Assembly: GCF_009862265.1 (NCBI RefSeq)
Contig: NZ_WWGX01000020.1
Location: 1 to 34,708 of the forward strand
Length of the DNA: 34,708 bases
Reading direction: 5' to 3'
Origin: Streptomyces sp. SID8352
GTDB lineage: Bacteria; Actinomycetota; Actinomycetes; Streptomycetales; Streptomycetaceae
Below, piece by piece: positions 15,489 through 23,545 of the stretch (the first letter of the stretch is position 1; each line of letters begins with the position of its first letter). The position numbers and the translations under genes were made by a program. The notes under the pieces were generated by a model. The model was given only the letters and a program-made list of their open reading frames with translations, did not search any database and was not told the DNA's origin.

Positions 15489-15912
15489 TCACGTCCCCTC
15501 GGCGGTGACCCGGACCGTCCTGAGGGCCGGGTCGGCCGGGTCGGGCGGATACATTCCGGCCGGCAGGCCGTCGCTGAGGTACCGGAGCACCGGACCGGAC
15601 AGCCGCTCGCCCGGCAGCACGGCCGGGATGCCCGGGGGTACGGCGTGATCATCTCCGCCGCGATGGCCCGGCCGCCCGCTCCAGCGGCACGTCCTCGACC
15701 GGGCCGAAGTAGGCGTCACGGGGGAGACGCGCCTGCGGCATCCTCAGCTCCGCCGCTTCCGGCACGGCCGGCGCCGACGCGGGCGGGAACCCGGGTGCGG
15801 AGCGGGCCAGGTCCCGAAGCGCGGCGAGCAGTTCCCCCGCGGTCCCGCGGTCGTCGGTGAGGGCGTCGAGCACGGGGGCACGGGTGTGGTCGGGGCCGGG
15901 GCTGCGTGTCAT
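15489..15912 (-). pseudogene. Orn/Lys/Arg decarboxylase, C-terminal relic with frameshifts
   Basis: The minus strand encodes the C-terminal domain of a PLP-dependent Orn/Lys/Arg decarboxylase in three frames. The first frame reads LRMPQARLPRDAYFGPVEDVPLERA and ends in an early stop (about 15649). The second reads AIAAEMITPYP. The third reads PGIPAVLPGERLSGPVLRYL with GMYPPDPADPALRTVRV to the stop at 15489. Single-base losses near 15668 and in the C run near 15635 explain the frame changes. The whole PLP-binding N-terminal part (about 350 residues) is absent, so this is a dead remnant rather than only sequencing error. Confidence 0.75.
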
Positions 15913-15988
15913 GCCCACCGGGTCACCCGGCACCGCCGGTCCAATCCCCGCAGCCCTCCGTGACCGCACCCGCGGCGGCCCGGGCCGG

Positions 15989-16216
15989 TCATCGGGGAGG
16001 GGACGACGGGCGGCGGCCCGGGGCGATGATCTCGTCCAGGGTCCGCAGCACCGCCTCGTACGCCACGGTGCGCGTCGCGGCCTCCCGCGCGGCCTCCTCG
16101 TCCGTGGCCCGCAGTTCCTCGTGCCGGGCCCGCCAGAGCCGCACCTGCTCCTTGGCCACCGCCCTCGCGCGGTGCATGCGGCGCAGCAGTTCGTCCGAGT
16201 CCACAACATCCGTCAT
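15989..16216 (-). CDS. Small charged helical protein, unknown function
   Basis: This 75-residue protein, rich in Arg, Glu and Ala, is predicted to be almost entirely helical (ELLRRMHRARAVAKEQVRLWRARHEELRATDEEAAREAA). I do not recognise a domain. It resembles the small uncharacterised Streptomyces proteins often seen near stress-regulatory genes. The ATG at 16216 has only a close GAAGG, and an upstream ATG at 16270 would add 18 residues. Divergent from the sigma-factor gene. Confidence 0.6.
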   Translation of the reverse strand: MTDVVDSDELLRRMHRARAVAKEQVRLWRARHEELRATDEEAAREAATRTVAYEAVLRTLDEIIAPGRRPSSPPR

Positions 16217-16578
16217 GGCCTTCGCGTACCCCCGTACGGGCCCGGATGCGCGCCCGGACGGCTGTTCCACCGGGAAGGGGGCACCCGGGTGCCGGGCCGG
16301 GGGACGGGGACGCGGTCACCGGAGGCGGCGCCCCCGCTCCCGGAGGGGCGCGGTGGATGGTCTCACGGGAGAAGGGACGGCGCCCCGGGGGGATGGGCCG
16401 TACTGAGGACTTTCCGTGAAGCGGAGTTTGTCCCACCGGTGCCTGGGCAGTCGCAAGGTCGTGCTTCGGACCGGAGGCGCAGCAGCGGGAGCGGTGCGGC
16501 CGCTTCGGCGCCCTGGGTGTCCCGGACCGCCGTTCCCGCGGAATGTCCCCTGACCCCACCGTTCAGGAGCGAATCCGC
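16217..16578. other. Divergent intergenic region upstream of the sigma gene
   Basis: This 362-bp gap holds the candidate stress-sigma promoter (16426-16450) and the sigma-gene ribosome-binding site (aggag, 16565-16569). No other gene or strong hairpin is seen. Confidence 0.5.
16426..16450 (+). promoter_or_regulatory. Candidate SigB-type promoter of the sigma gene
   Basis: GTTT (16426-16429) and GGGCAG (16445-16450), 15 bp apart, resemble the actinomycete SigB-group consensus GTTT-N14-16-GGGTAC; the -10-like half has two mismatches. It is about 130 bp upstream of the sigma start. Autoregulation by a SigB-type factor is inferred. Confidence 0.4.
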
Positions 16579-17511
16579 ATGCTCATTGAAACCCCCACCG
16601 TCCGTCCCGGTACGGCCCGCCCCGAGGGCCAGGCCCCTTCGGCCACCCCTGCCACCACCTCCGCGCCGTCCTCCACCGCCGCTCCCGCCGCCCCGCCGAC
16701 CGCCGGAGGGCGCCGCCGTCACGACGACGCCCCCGACACCGTCGCGCTCTTCGTCCGGCTCGCCGGGCTCCCCGACGGGCCGCGGCGCGAGGCCCTGCGC
16801 GACGAGCTGGTGCGGGCCTGGCTGCCGATGGCCCACCGGATCGCCGGACGCTTCCGGGACCGGGGGGAGTCCCTGGAGGACCTGCGCCAGGTGGCCGCCC
16901 TCGGACTGGTGAAAGCCGTCGACCGCTTCGACCCGGAGCGCGGCGCCTTCGAGAGCTACGCCGTGCCCACGATCACCGGCGAGGTCAAGCGGCACTTCCG
17001 GGACCGCATGTGGGCGCTGCGGGTGCCCCGGCGTGTCCAGGAACTGCGCAACAAGGTCCGGGTGGCCCGGCGCGAGCTGACCCAGAACCCCGGCAGCCCC
17101 GAGCCTTCGGTGGCCGACCTCGCCGCCCACACCGGACTGACCGAGGACGAGGTCGGCGCCGGGATGGAGGCGCTGGAGAGCTTCAGCACCCTCTCGCTCG
17201 ACGCCGAGCTGGCGGGCGGGGACGACGGCTACAGCCTCGCCGACACCCTCGGCTCGGCGGACGCCTCGTACGACGTCGTGATCGACCGGGAGTCCGCCAA
17301 GGAGGGGCTGCGCCGGCTGCCCGAGCGCGAGCGCGCCATCCTGTACATGCGCTTCTTCGAGGACATGACGCAGAGCCGCATAGCCGACCGGCTGGGCATC
17401 TCGCAGATGCACGTCTCGCGTCTGATCAGCCGGAGCTGCGCCCGGGTGCGCGACGAGGCGACGGGACGCCGCCCCGGTGGCCGGGGACCGGGCCGTCCGT
17501 CCCGGCCCTGA
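16579..17511 (+). CDS. SigB/SigF/SigG-group RNA polymerase sigma factor
   Basis: This is a 310-residue group 3 sigma factor. After a roughly 50-residue Thr/Pro/Ala-rich tail come region 2 (LEDLRQVAALGLVKAVDRFDP and RGAFESYAVPTITGEVKRHFRD at about 99-142), region 3 (PSVADLAAHTGLTEDEV) and region 4 (LPERERAILYMRFF and SRIADRLGISQMHVSRLI at about 244-284). These are stress or differentiation sigma factors held by RsbW-like anti-sigma kinases. The ATG at 16579 is chosen because AGGAG lies nine bases upstream; an ATG at 16543 has none. No RsbW/RsbV pair adjoins it. The stressosome cluster at 23.5-34.7 kb is a possible upstream regulator. Confidence 0.93.
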   Translation: MLIETPTVRPGTARPEGQAPSATPATTSAPSSTAAPAAPPTAGGRRRHDDAPDTVALFVRLAGLPDGPRREALRDELVRAWLPMAHRIAGRFRDRGESLEDLRQVAALGLVKAVDRFDPERGAFESYAVPTITGEVKRHFRDRMWALRVPRRVQELRNKVRVARRELTQNPGSPEPSVADLAAHTGLTEDEVGAGMEALESFSTLSLDAELAGGDDGYSLADTLGSADASYDVVIDRESAKEGLRRLPERERAILYMRFFEDMTQSRIADRLGISQMHVSRLISRSCARVRDEATGRRPGGRGPGRPSRP

Positions 17512-17866
17512 CCGCACGGACGCTCGCTCCGGCCCCCTCCCCGGGCCGTGCGGGACGGCCCGCGCGCCCTGAACGACGCGTACGCGGAACTGGCCCGCGC
17601 CCACTGGCCGGGGGCCCCTGGACGGACAACCTGCGCCGTGCCCGCCGACCGGGCCCTGACGGAACCGGTCCCACGGCCGACGACCGCCCGGCGCGCCCGG
17701 CGCGCGCGACGCGTGAGCACCTGCCCCCGCCCGGATGCCCGTCAGCGTCCGGAGGGGTCCGGGGAACGGCCCGCCCACCCCGGGCGGGCCGTTCCCCGTG
17801 CGCGGCCCCGGCCCGGGTGTGCGCGGGCGGAGCGGGGGCACGCGCGGTTCGGGAGGGGAGGACCAC
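17512..17866. other. Intergenic, contains a strong hairpin, no gene seen
   Basis: Between the sigma gene and the DUF1206 gene (same strand). The only clear structure is the 17-bp hairpin at 17760-17798, about 70 bp before the DUF1206 start. Open frames are low-complexity. Confidence 0.5.
17760..17798 (+). terminator. 17-bp perfect hairpin, U-less terminator candidate
   Basis: Positions 17760-17776 pair perfectly with 17782-17798 around the 5-nt loop acccc. It is downstream of the sigma gene and upstream of DUF1206. It has no U tract, so it is a factor-assisted or high-GC type terminator, or a structured 5' leader for the DUF1206 mRNA. Confidence 0.6.
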
Positions 17867-18706
17867 ATGAACACGCCCGCACTGCCGCCCGACACCGCCG
17901 TCCGGGCCCGCCGCGCGGCCCGGGGCCCGGCCACCGAGGGAGCCGCCCGGGCCGGGCTCGCCGCCCGCGGGGTGATCCACCTGCTGATCGGGGTGCTGGC
18001 CCTGCGCATCGCCTTCGGCGACGGGCACCGCCAGGCCGACCGGGGCGGAGCCCTGGACGAGCTGTCGGACAAGCCGCTGGGCGCCCTGCTGCTGTGGGCG
18101 CTGGGCGCCGGACTGGTCGGCATGGCGCTGTGGCGGCTGTCGGAGACCGTCTTCGGCGCCGCCGGGGAGGACGGACGCACGGCCCGGAAACGGGCCCTGG
18201 CCGCCGCCCGCTGCGTCTTCTCCTCGGTCGTCGCCTTCCAGGTCCTCGCCTTCGCGGCGGGCTCCGGATCCAGTGGTGGCGGCTCCAGCGACCGCCAGTC
18301 CCGGGACGTCACCGCACGGGTCATGGCGGTACCCGCGGGACGCTGGGCCGTCGGCGTCGCCGGAGCCGCCGTGGTCGTCGTCGGCGTCGTGATCGCCGTA
18401 CGGGCGCTGCGCCGCCGCTACCGCGAGGAGCTGAGGACCGGGGGGCTCGGCCGCCCCGCCCGGCGGCTGATCGATGTCGCCGGGATCGGCGGCGGCACCG
18501 CTCTCGGCGCGGTCGTGGCCGCCGCCGGGGTCTTCGCGGTGCGGGCCGCCGTCGACTACGACCCCGGCCGCGCCAAGGGGATGGACGACACCCTCCGGTC
18601 CTTCGCCGACACCCCCTTCGGCCCCTGGCTGCTCGCCTGCGTCGCCGCGGGCCTCGTCCTGTCCGGCCTGTTCTCCTTCGTGCTGGCGAGCCGCCCGCGC
18701 GTCTGA
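17867..18706 (+). CDS. DUF1206 membrane protein
   Basis: This 279-residue protein has six predicted membrane segments arranged as three two-helix repeats, the DUF1206 layout. Each repeat has an AARG/AAG-type first helix, as in ARAGLAARGVIHLLIGVLALRIAF, and a following GLVGMALWRLSE-type helix. Function is unknown. The ATG at 17867 follows gggaggggagga closely. The last codons and the stop lie inside a 29-bp tandem repeat, so the natural C-terminus (ASRPRV) is repeat-encoded. Confidence 0.87.
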   Translation: MNTPALPPDTAVRARRAARGPATEGAARAGLAARGVIHLLIGVLALRIAFGDGHRQADRGGALDELSDKPLGALLLWALGAGLVGMALWRLSETVFGAAGEDGRTARKRALAAARCVFSSVVAFQVLAFAAGSGSSGGGSSDRQSRDVTARVMAVPAGRWAVGVAGAAVVVVGVVIAVRALRRRYREELRTGGLGRPARRLIDVAGIGGGTALGAVVAAAGVFAVRAAVDYDPGRAKGMDDTLRSFADTPFGPWLLACVAAGLVLSGLFSFVLASRPRV

Positions 18707-18763
18707 GGCCCCGGGCGAGCCGCCCGCGCGTCTGAGGCCCCGGGCGAGCCGCCCGCGCGTCTG
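18686..18763 (+). repeat. 29-bp tandem repeat, 2.7 copies, containing a stop codon
   Basis: Two perfect 29-bp units (18686-18714 and 18715-18743) are followed by a partial third (18744-18763). Each unit carries the sequence encoding ASRPRV plus TGA. The first copy supplies the actual C-terminus of the DUF1206 protein and the others lie after its stop. Confidence 0.93.
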
Positions 18764-18884
18764 CGGCCGCGGCCCGCCCCGGCGCCGCACGGACCACCGG
18801 GTCGCGTCCCGGCGCCGGGCCGGTCCGCCCCGGCCCGGGAGCCGCGCCGCGTCTGAGCCGCGCCGCAGGGGGAACACGGCAGGG

Positions 18885-19319
18885 ATGAACGAACACGAGA
18901 TTCCTCCGCCGGACGGACGTCCCGTGGACGTCTACCTGGACCTCCTGCGCATCCGCATGGAGAACGACGACTACCAGCTCCTGCTCAGCGTGGTCGAGCC
19001 CGTGCTGCGGGCGATCGACGAGCAGCAGATGCCGACGATCGACTTCTCGCTGGACGGCGACAGCGCCGAGGCCCTGCCCCAGGAGATCAGGGACGAGGCC
19101 GCCCTGGTCATCGCCACCGCCGTCACCGGCCGGCTCGACAACGAGGTCGTCGAGATCAGCACCGACGAGACCGGCCCGGTGCGTGTCGTCACCGACGCCG
19201 CCACCGCCTCCGATCCCGAACGCCTCGGCGAGATCGCGGCCTACCTCAGGGAACGGCACGTGCAGAACGAGGAGCTGCGCGGGATCGCCGAGGCCAGTGG
19301 GCTGCCCAGCGACTTCTGA
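18885..19319 (+). CDS. Conserved-looking acidic hypothetical protein
   Basis: This 144-residue soluble, acidic protein (MNEHEIPPPDGRPVDVYLDLLRIRMENDDYQLLLSVVEPVLRAIDEQ at the start) has balanced alpha/beta composition. There are no membrane segments or signal peptide, and I recognise no motif. Codon third-position bias supports real coding. The ATG at 18885 has an AGGGGGA about 12 bases upstream. It follows DUF1206 on the same strand after 178 bp and is convergent with the FUSC gene. Confidence 0.7.
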   Translation: MNEHEIPPPDGRPVDVYLDLLRIRMENDDYQLLLSVVEPVLRAIDEQQMPTIDFSLDGDSAEALPQEIRDEAALVIATAVTGRLDNEVVEISTDETGPVRVVTDAATASDPERLGEIAAYLRERHVQNEELRGIAEASGLPSDF

Positions 19320-19362
19320 CCGTCCGCCGGACCCCCGCCCCGGGGTTCCCGCCGTCCGCCGA

Positions 19363-19405
19363 GGGCTCCCGTCAGCCGGGGGCCCGCTCCGCGCGCCGGG
19401 AGCCC
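19363..19405. terminator. Inverted repeat between convergent genes
   Basis: A 9-bp perfect stem (gggctcccg / cgggagccc) with a 25-nt GC-rich loop lies 44 bp after the hypothetical gene's stop. It is the best terminator candidate in the convergent gap 19320-19546. Confidence 0.3.
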
Positions 19406-19546
19406 CGCTCCGGCGACGGGGCCCGCTCCCGGGCCCGGCCACATGGCCGACGGTCTCGACGCCCGCGGTCTCCCGCGGTACTCCCGTCGGGCCCGGCCCG
19501 GCCCGGTCCGGAACCGGCCGCCCCGGCGGCGCCGCGGCCCCCTCCC

Positions 19547-21808
19547 TCAGTGCCCCGGCGTCCGCACCGGTACGCCCAGCGGCCGGGCGAGGCCCGTCAC
19601 GGCCTCGTCCAGGCGCTCCAGGTGCCGCAGCACCCGGCCGGTGATGCGGCCGTAGCGGGGTGTGCCGTCGACGTCCGGTTCCAGCAGCGACGCGATGCTC
19701 GGACCCGTCTCCACCCGGGTGTCCGCCTCCTCGTCGACCACCTTCGCCGCGATGGCCTCGATGTTGCGCACCGTGCGCCGCACCGCCCCCCGCAGCCGGG
19801 GGTCCGCCGCGATCGACGGATGGGTGGGCAGCAGCTCGGCCGTGGCCGCCAGCGAACGGGCGTGGTAGGCACAGGTCTCCAGCAGTGCCACCACGTACCG
19901 GGCGGTGTCCCGGCGGGTGCGCAGCGGGGTGATCGGGTGCGTGAGCGGCTGGGTGGCGGCCCGCAGGTCCCCCAGCGCCTGGTCGAGCTCGCGCGCCGTG
20001 TCCAGCAGATCGGCGGCCGGGCCGCCGCTGAGCTGGTCGACGGCGCCCTCGGTGACCTCGACCAGCCGCTCCAGCACCGTGTCCAGCAGCTCGTTGGTCC
20101 GCCGGTCGGTGTGCACCGGCAGCACCAGGGCCGCCGCGAAGATTCCGCAGGCCGCGCCCAGCACCGTCTCCTCCAGCCGCAGCAGCAGCACCGACAGGCT
20201 GTAGGTGTGCAGCAGCGTGTAGAGCAGTCCGAGCATCGCGGTCACGAAGAACGACATCAGCGTGTACGACAGCGGCGCCGTGTAGAACATGGCGAAGATC
20301 AGCAGCAGCACCAGCCCGAACGCCGTCAGGGTGTGCTGGCCCACCAGCCCCGCCAGCACGATGCCCGCGACCACTCCGAACACCGTGCCCAGCACCCTGC
20401 GGTAGCCCTTGACCAGGATCTCCCCGGTGGACGCGGTGTTGAGGAACACGATCCAGCAGGCCAGCACCGCCCAGTACCAGCGCTGCGAGGAGAGCAGCTC
20501 GCCGCCCACGATGGCGAGCGAGGAGCCCACGGCCACCTGCACCGCCGCCCGCGTGGTCGGCCGCCGCAGCCCGGTCTCCTCCTCCGGCGGTGCGGCGGCC
20601 TCCTCCCCGGCGTCGATGGCCGCGTCCTCGGCGTCCAGTTCCTCCCGGGACCGGGTCGTCGCGGGGGAGTCGTCGGACTCGTCCTGCGGCCCGTCCAGGG
20701 CGATCCGCAGCCCCATCACCGCGCGCGCCGTCTCGCCGATGCCCCGGAACACGTCCTGGGTGGCCGCCGCCGCCTCGGGCAGGTTCTCCTCGTCGCGGTA
20801 GCCCAGGAGCCGGTTGCGCAACTGGGACAGCGCCGTGCCGCGGGCCTCCGCGGGGGGCCGCAGCACCAGGGCGCGCAGCGCCTGAAGGTCCCGGCGCAGC
20901 AGCGCCGTCGCCTCCCCGGGCGCCGGGGTGCCGCCCACCTCGGGGGCGGGCGCGCCGGGCAGGTGCAGGGTCAGGGTGTCCGCTCGCTCGGCGCTGCGCG
21001 CGCCCAGCAGCAGCAGTCCGAGCCGCTCGGCGGCGATCTCGGCGTCGGCGATGCGGCGCTGCACCAGCCGCGCCACGGAGGCGTCCGGGGTGCCCTCCTC
21101 CAGCCGGGACTGGATCATCAGCGCCGTCTCGTGCAGCCGCGCGGTGCCGTCCCGCAGCCGCTGCAGGGTCCGGTCGATCTCGTCGGGCCCGGCGTCCAGC
21201 AGCTCGATCTGGGCCGAGATCAGCTGCCCCAGCCGGGCCCGGAAGGCCTGCCGCAGCCGGGACAGCACCCGGGTGGGCGTCGCCGGGACGATCCCGAACC
21301 GGACGACGGCGCTGCAGCCGAAGGCCAGGGCGATGGATCCCCACAGCCCCGGCAGCCCGGCCGCCTCGGCGCCGACGAACAGCGACACGAAGTAGACCTG
21401 GAAGCCGATCAGCCCGAGCGCCGTGCCCCGGTCACCGTAGCGCCGGCAGTAGACCGCGCAGAAGATCAGGACGATGAAGACGACATCGCCCACCACGACC
21501 CGCGAGGCGAGCAGCGTGCTCAGCGACACCGAGGCCAGGGCGACGGGCAGCCCCAGGGCCAGGGTCACGGCCTGCGGGCCCGGCGTCTTCTCGCGGATGG
21601 AGAAGGTGGCCACCATCGCCACCATCGCCCCGGCCACCAGATGCTTGACGTCCGTCCCGGCCAGTGCCAGCACGCCCAGCGTCAGCGCGATCGCGGCCAC
21701 CGTGCGCAGCCCGGCGGTCAGCCGCAGCAGCCCCGGGTCGTACGCCGCGATGCTGTCCCGCAGCCGTGTCCGCCCCGAGCGCCCCGCTGCCTTCACGCCG
21801 CCGTACAT
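19547..21808 (-). CDS. FUSC-family membrane protein (aromatic-acid exporter-like)
   Basis: This 753-residue protein has two hydrophobic blocks of about five to six membrane helices (residues about 30-190 and 430-560), each followed by long helical cytoplasmic segments. This is the duplicated FUSC/YccS-AaeB layout. The second block includes SSQRWYWAVLACWIVFLNTAS and a VLGTVFGVVAGI segment typical of the family. It may export aromatic acids or similar compounds; the substrate is unproved. The ATG at 21808 directly abuts GGGAGG; the GTG four codons later (21796) sits 12 nt from it, so the start is uncertain. It follows the ndh gene on the same strand. Confidence 0.85.
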   Translation of the reverse strand: MYGGVKAAGRSGRTRLRDSIAAYDPGLLRLTAGLRTVAAIALTLGVLALAGTDVKHLVAGAMVAMVATFSIREKTPGPQAVTLALGLPVALASVSLSTLLASRVVVGDVVFIVLIFCAVYCRRYGDRGTALGLIGFQVYFVSLFVGAEAAGLPGLWGSIALAFGCSAVVRFGIVPATPTRVLSRLRQAFRARLGQLISAQIELLDAGPDEIDRTLQRLRDGTARLHETALMIQSRLEEGTPDASVARLVQRRIADAEIAAERLGLLLLGARSAERADTLTLHLPGAPAPEVGGTPAPGEATALLRRDLQALRALVLRPPAEARGTALSQLRNRLLGYRDEENLPEAAAATQDVFRGIGETARAVMGLRIALDGPQDESDDSPATTRSREELDAEDAAIDAGEEAAAPPEEETGLRRPTTRAAVQVAVGSSLAIVGGELLSSQRWYWAVLACWIVFLNTASTGEILVKGYRRVLGTVFGVVAGIVLAGLVGQHTLTAFGLVLLLIFAMFYTAPLSYTLMSFFVTAMLGLLYTLLHTYSLSVLLLRLEETVLGAACGIFAAALVLPVHTDRRTNELLDTVLERLVEVTEGAVDQLSGGPAADLLDTARELDQALGDLRAATQPLTHPITPLRTRRDTARYVVALLETCAYHARSLAATAELLPTHPSIAADPRLRGAVRRTVRNIEAIAAKVVDEEADTRVETGPSIASLLEPDVDGTPRYGRITGRVLRHLERLDEAVTGLARPLGVPVRTPGH

Positions 21809-21922
21809 CCTCCCGATCAGCGGTGATCCGCGGCCGTGCGTCCCGGGCCCCTGCTCGGGGTCCGGCGCCGCGGAGATCCGCCCGCCAGCATGTCATGCCG
21901 GGTGCCGGGCCCGGCCGGGGGG

Positions 21923-23299
21923 TCAGAGCCGGGCCCGGCCGGACCCCTCGACCCGCTCGCGGACCTGCTCCGGCGTCAGATAGGCGTCGGTGTACTCGAA
22001 GTCCTTCAGCTTGGCCGGCTTGCGGGCCTGGAAACCGGTGCGGACGAAGTCGTCCCCGGCGAAGGCGTTGAGCGCCCAGTCCGCCGCCACCCGGGCCTTG
22101 GCCACCTGGGTGCGCAGCGCCGACCAGTGGTAGCCGCGCGCCACCGCCTGGGCGGGCAGTCCGTGCAGTTCCACGCCGAGCGGTTTGGAGACCGCGTCGG
22201 CGCCGCCGAGGTCGACCACCAGCCCCAGGTCCCGGTGCAGATACGGCCGTGTCGGCAGGCCGCGCAGGGTGGCGATCAGGTTCTCCGCGACCCTGCGCCC
22301 CTGCCGCCCCGCGTGCTGGGCGGTCGGCGGGCACACGGCGCCCTCGGTGCCCTTGGCGAGGTCCGGCACCGCGGCCGAGTCGCCGAGCGCGAACACCCCG
22401 TCGTGGCCCGGAAGCCGCAGGTCGGCGCCGACCGCGAGGCGCCCCCGGACCGTCTCCGCGCCGAGCGTGGCGATGAGCGGGCTGGCGACCACGCCCGCCG
22501 TCCAGATCAGCGTGCGGGTGGGCACCACCCGGCCGTCGGTGAAGGTGACCTCCTCCGCCCCGGCCTTGGCGATGGACACCCCGAGCGAGACCTCGATGCC
22601 CCGGCGGCGCAGCACCTCCTGCGCGGCCCGCCCCAGCCTGTCGCCGAGTTCGGGCATCAGCTTCGGCGCGATGTCGATGAGGTGCCACTTGATCAGGCCC
22701 GGGTCGATCCGCGGATAGCGGCGGACCGCGGCGTGCGTGAGCCGCTGGAGGCAGGCCGCGGTCTCGGTGCCCGCGTAGCCGCCGCCGACCACCACGAACT
22801 GGAGCCGCGAGGCGCGCTCGGCCGGGTCCTGGCTGGCGTCCGCCAGGTCGAGCTGGGAGATGACGTGGTCGCGGATGTACGCGGCCTCGGCGAGGGTCTT
22901 CATGCCGAACGCGTGGTCGGTGAGGCCCGGGATGTCGAAGGTGCGGGTGATGCTGCCGGGGGCGAGGACGATGTAGTCGTAGGGCTCGTCGACGATCCGG
23001 TCGGTGATGGTGCGGATCACGCAGACCTTGGCCCCGAGGTCCACGCCGATGGCGCCGCCCGGGATGATCCGGGTCCGGTACCGGCTGCTGCGGCGCAGCG
23101 AGAGGGCGATCGACTGGGGAGTGAGCACCCCGGAGGCGACCTGGGGGAGCAGAGGCAGGTAGAGCTGGTAGGAGAACGGCGTCACCAGGGTGACGTCGGC
23201 CTCCTCGGGGGAGAGCCTGCGCTCCAGACGGCGGACGCACTCCACGCCGGCGAAACCTGCGCCGACCACCAGAATCCTGGGTCGTGTCACGGTGTCCAT
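21923..23299 (-). CDS. ndh: Type II NADH dehydrogenase (NDH-2)
   Basis: This 458-residue flavoprotein transfers electrons from NADH to menaquinone without proton pumping. Two dinucleotide folds are visible: VVGAGFAGVECVRRL (GAGFAG at 13-18, FAD) and VVVGGGYAGTETAACL (about 166, NADH). The family motif FALGDSAAVPD is present, and AVCPPTAQHAGRQGRRVAENL is the usual quinone-side segment. The ATG at 23299 follows AGGAAGGG. A 9-bp hairpin lies in its 5' leader (23324-23352). It follows the stressosome cluster on the same strand but with a 246-bp gap, so it is probably transcribed separately. Confidence 0.92.
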   Translation of the reverse strand: MDTVTRPRILVVGAGFAGVECVRRLERRLSPEEADVTLVTPFSYQLYLPLLPQVASGVLTPQSIALSLRRSSRYRTRIIPGGAIGVDLGAKVCVIRTITDRIVDEPYDYIVLAPGSITRTFDIPGLTDHAFGMKTLAEAAYIRDHVISQLDLADASQDPAERASRLQFVVVGGGYAGTETAACLQRLTHAAVRRYPRIDPGLIKWHLIDIAPKLMPELGDRLGRAAQEVLRRRGIEVSLGVSIAKAGAEEVTFTDGRVVPTRTLIWTAGVVASPLIATLGAETVRGRLAVGADLRLPGHDGVFALGDSAAVPDLAKGTEGAVCPPTAQHAGRQGRRVAENLIATLRGLPTRPYLHRDLGLVVDLGGADAVSKPLGVELHGLPAQAVARGYHWSALRTQVAKARVAADWALNAFAGDDFVRTGFQARKPAKLKDFEYTDAYLTPEQVRERVEGSGRARL

Positions 23300-23323
23300 C
23301 CCTTCCTGCGGCTCCGGGCGGTC

Positions 23324-23352
23324 CCCCGGGCACGCCATGCGCCTGCCCGGGG
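23324..23352 (-). promoter_or_regulatory. Hairpin in the ndh 5' leader
   Basis: ccccgggca (23324-23332) pairs perfectly with tgcccgggg (23344-23352) around an 11-nt loop, 24 nt upstream of the ndh ATG. It could terminate transcription from the upstream cluster or modulate ndh translation. Confidence 0.4.
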
Positions 23353-23545
23353 AGCGCCGCTTCGCACCTTCGATCCCATCCCGTGCGCCGCGGTTCGGCG
23401 AGCCGGGCGCGCCGGACCAGCGACACACCCTGGGCACCACCATGCCCCGCTCCCGCCCGGACCGCACCGGAAGACGGCGGATCGCCGGGCGGGACGGCGG
23501 GGGAGCGGGGGACCGCGGCGGGGCCGGGGGAGCGGTGACGGCCGC

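Noticed and set aside
18321..21344. A 1007-codon minus-strand open frame overlapping the FUSC gene
   Set aside because: It is in a different frame from the FUSC protein, has low-complexity Arg/Gly/Pro composition and crosses the opposite-strand DUF1206 and hypothetical genes.
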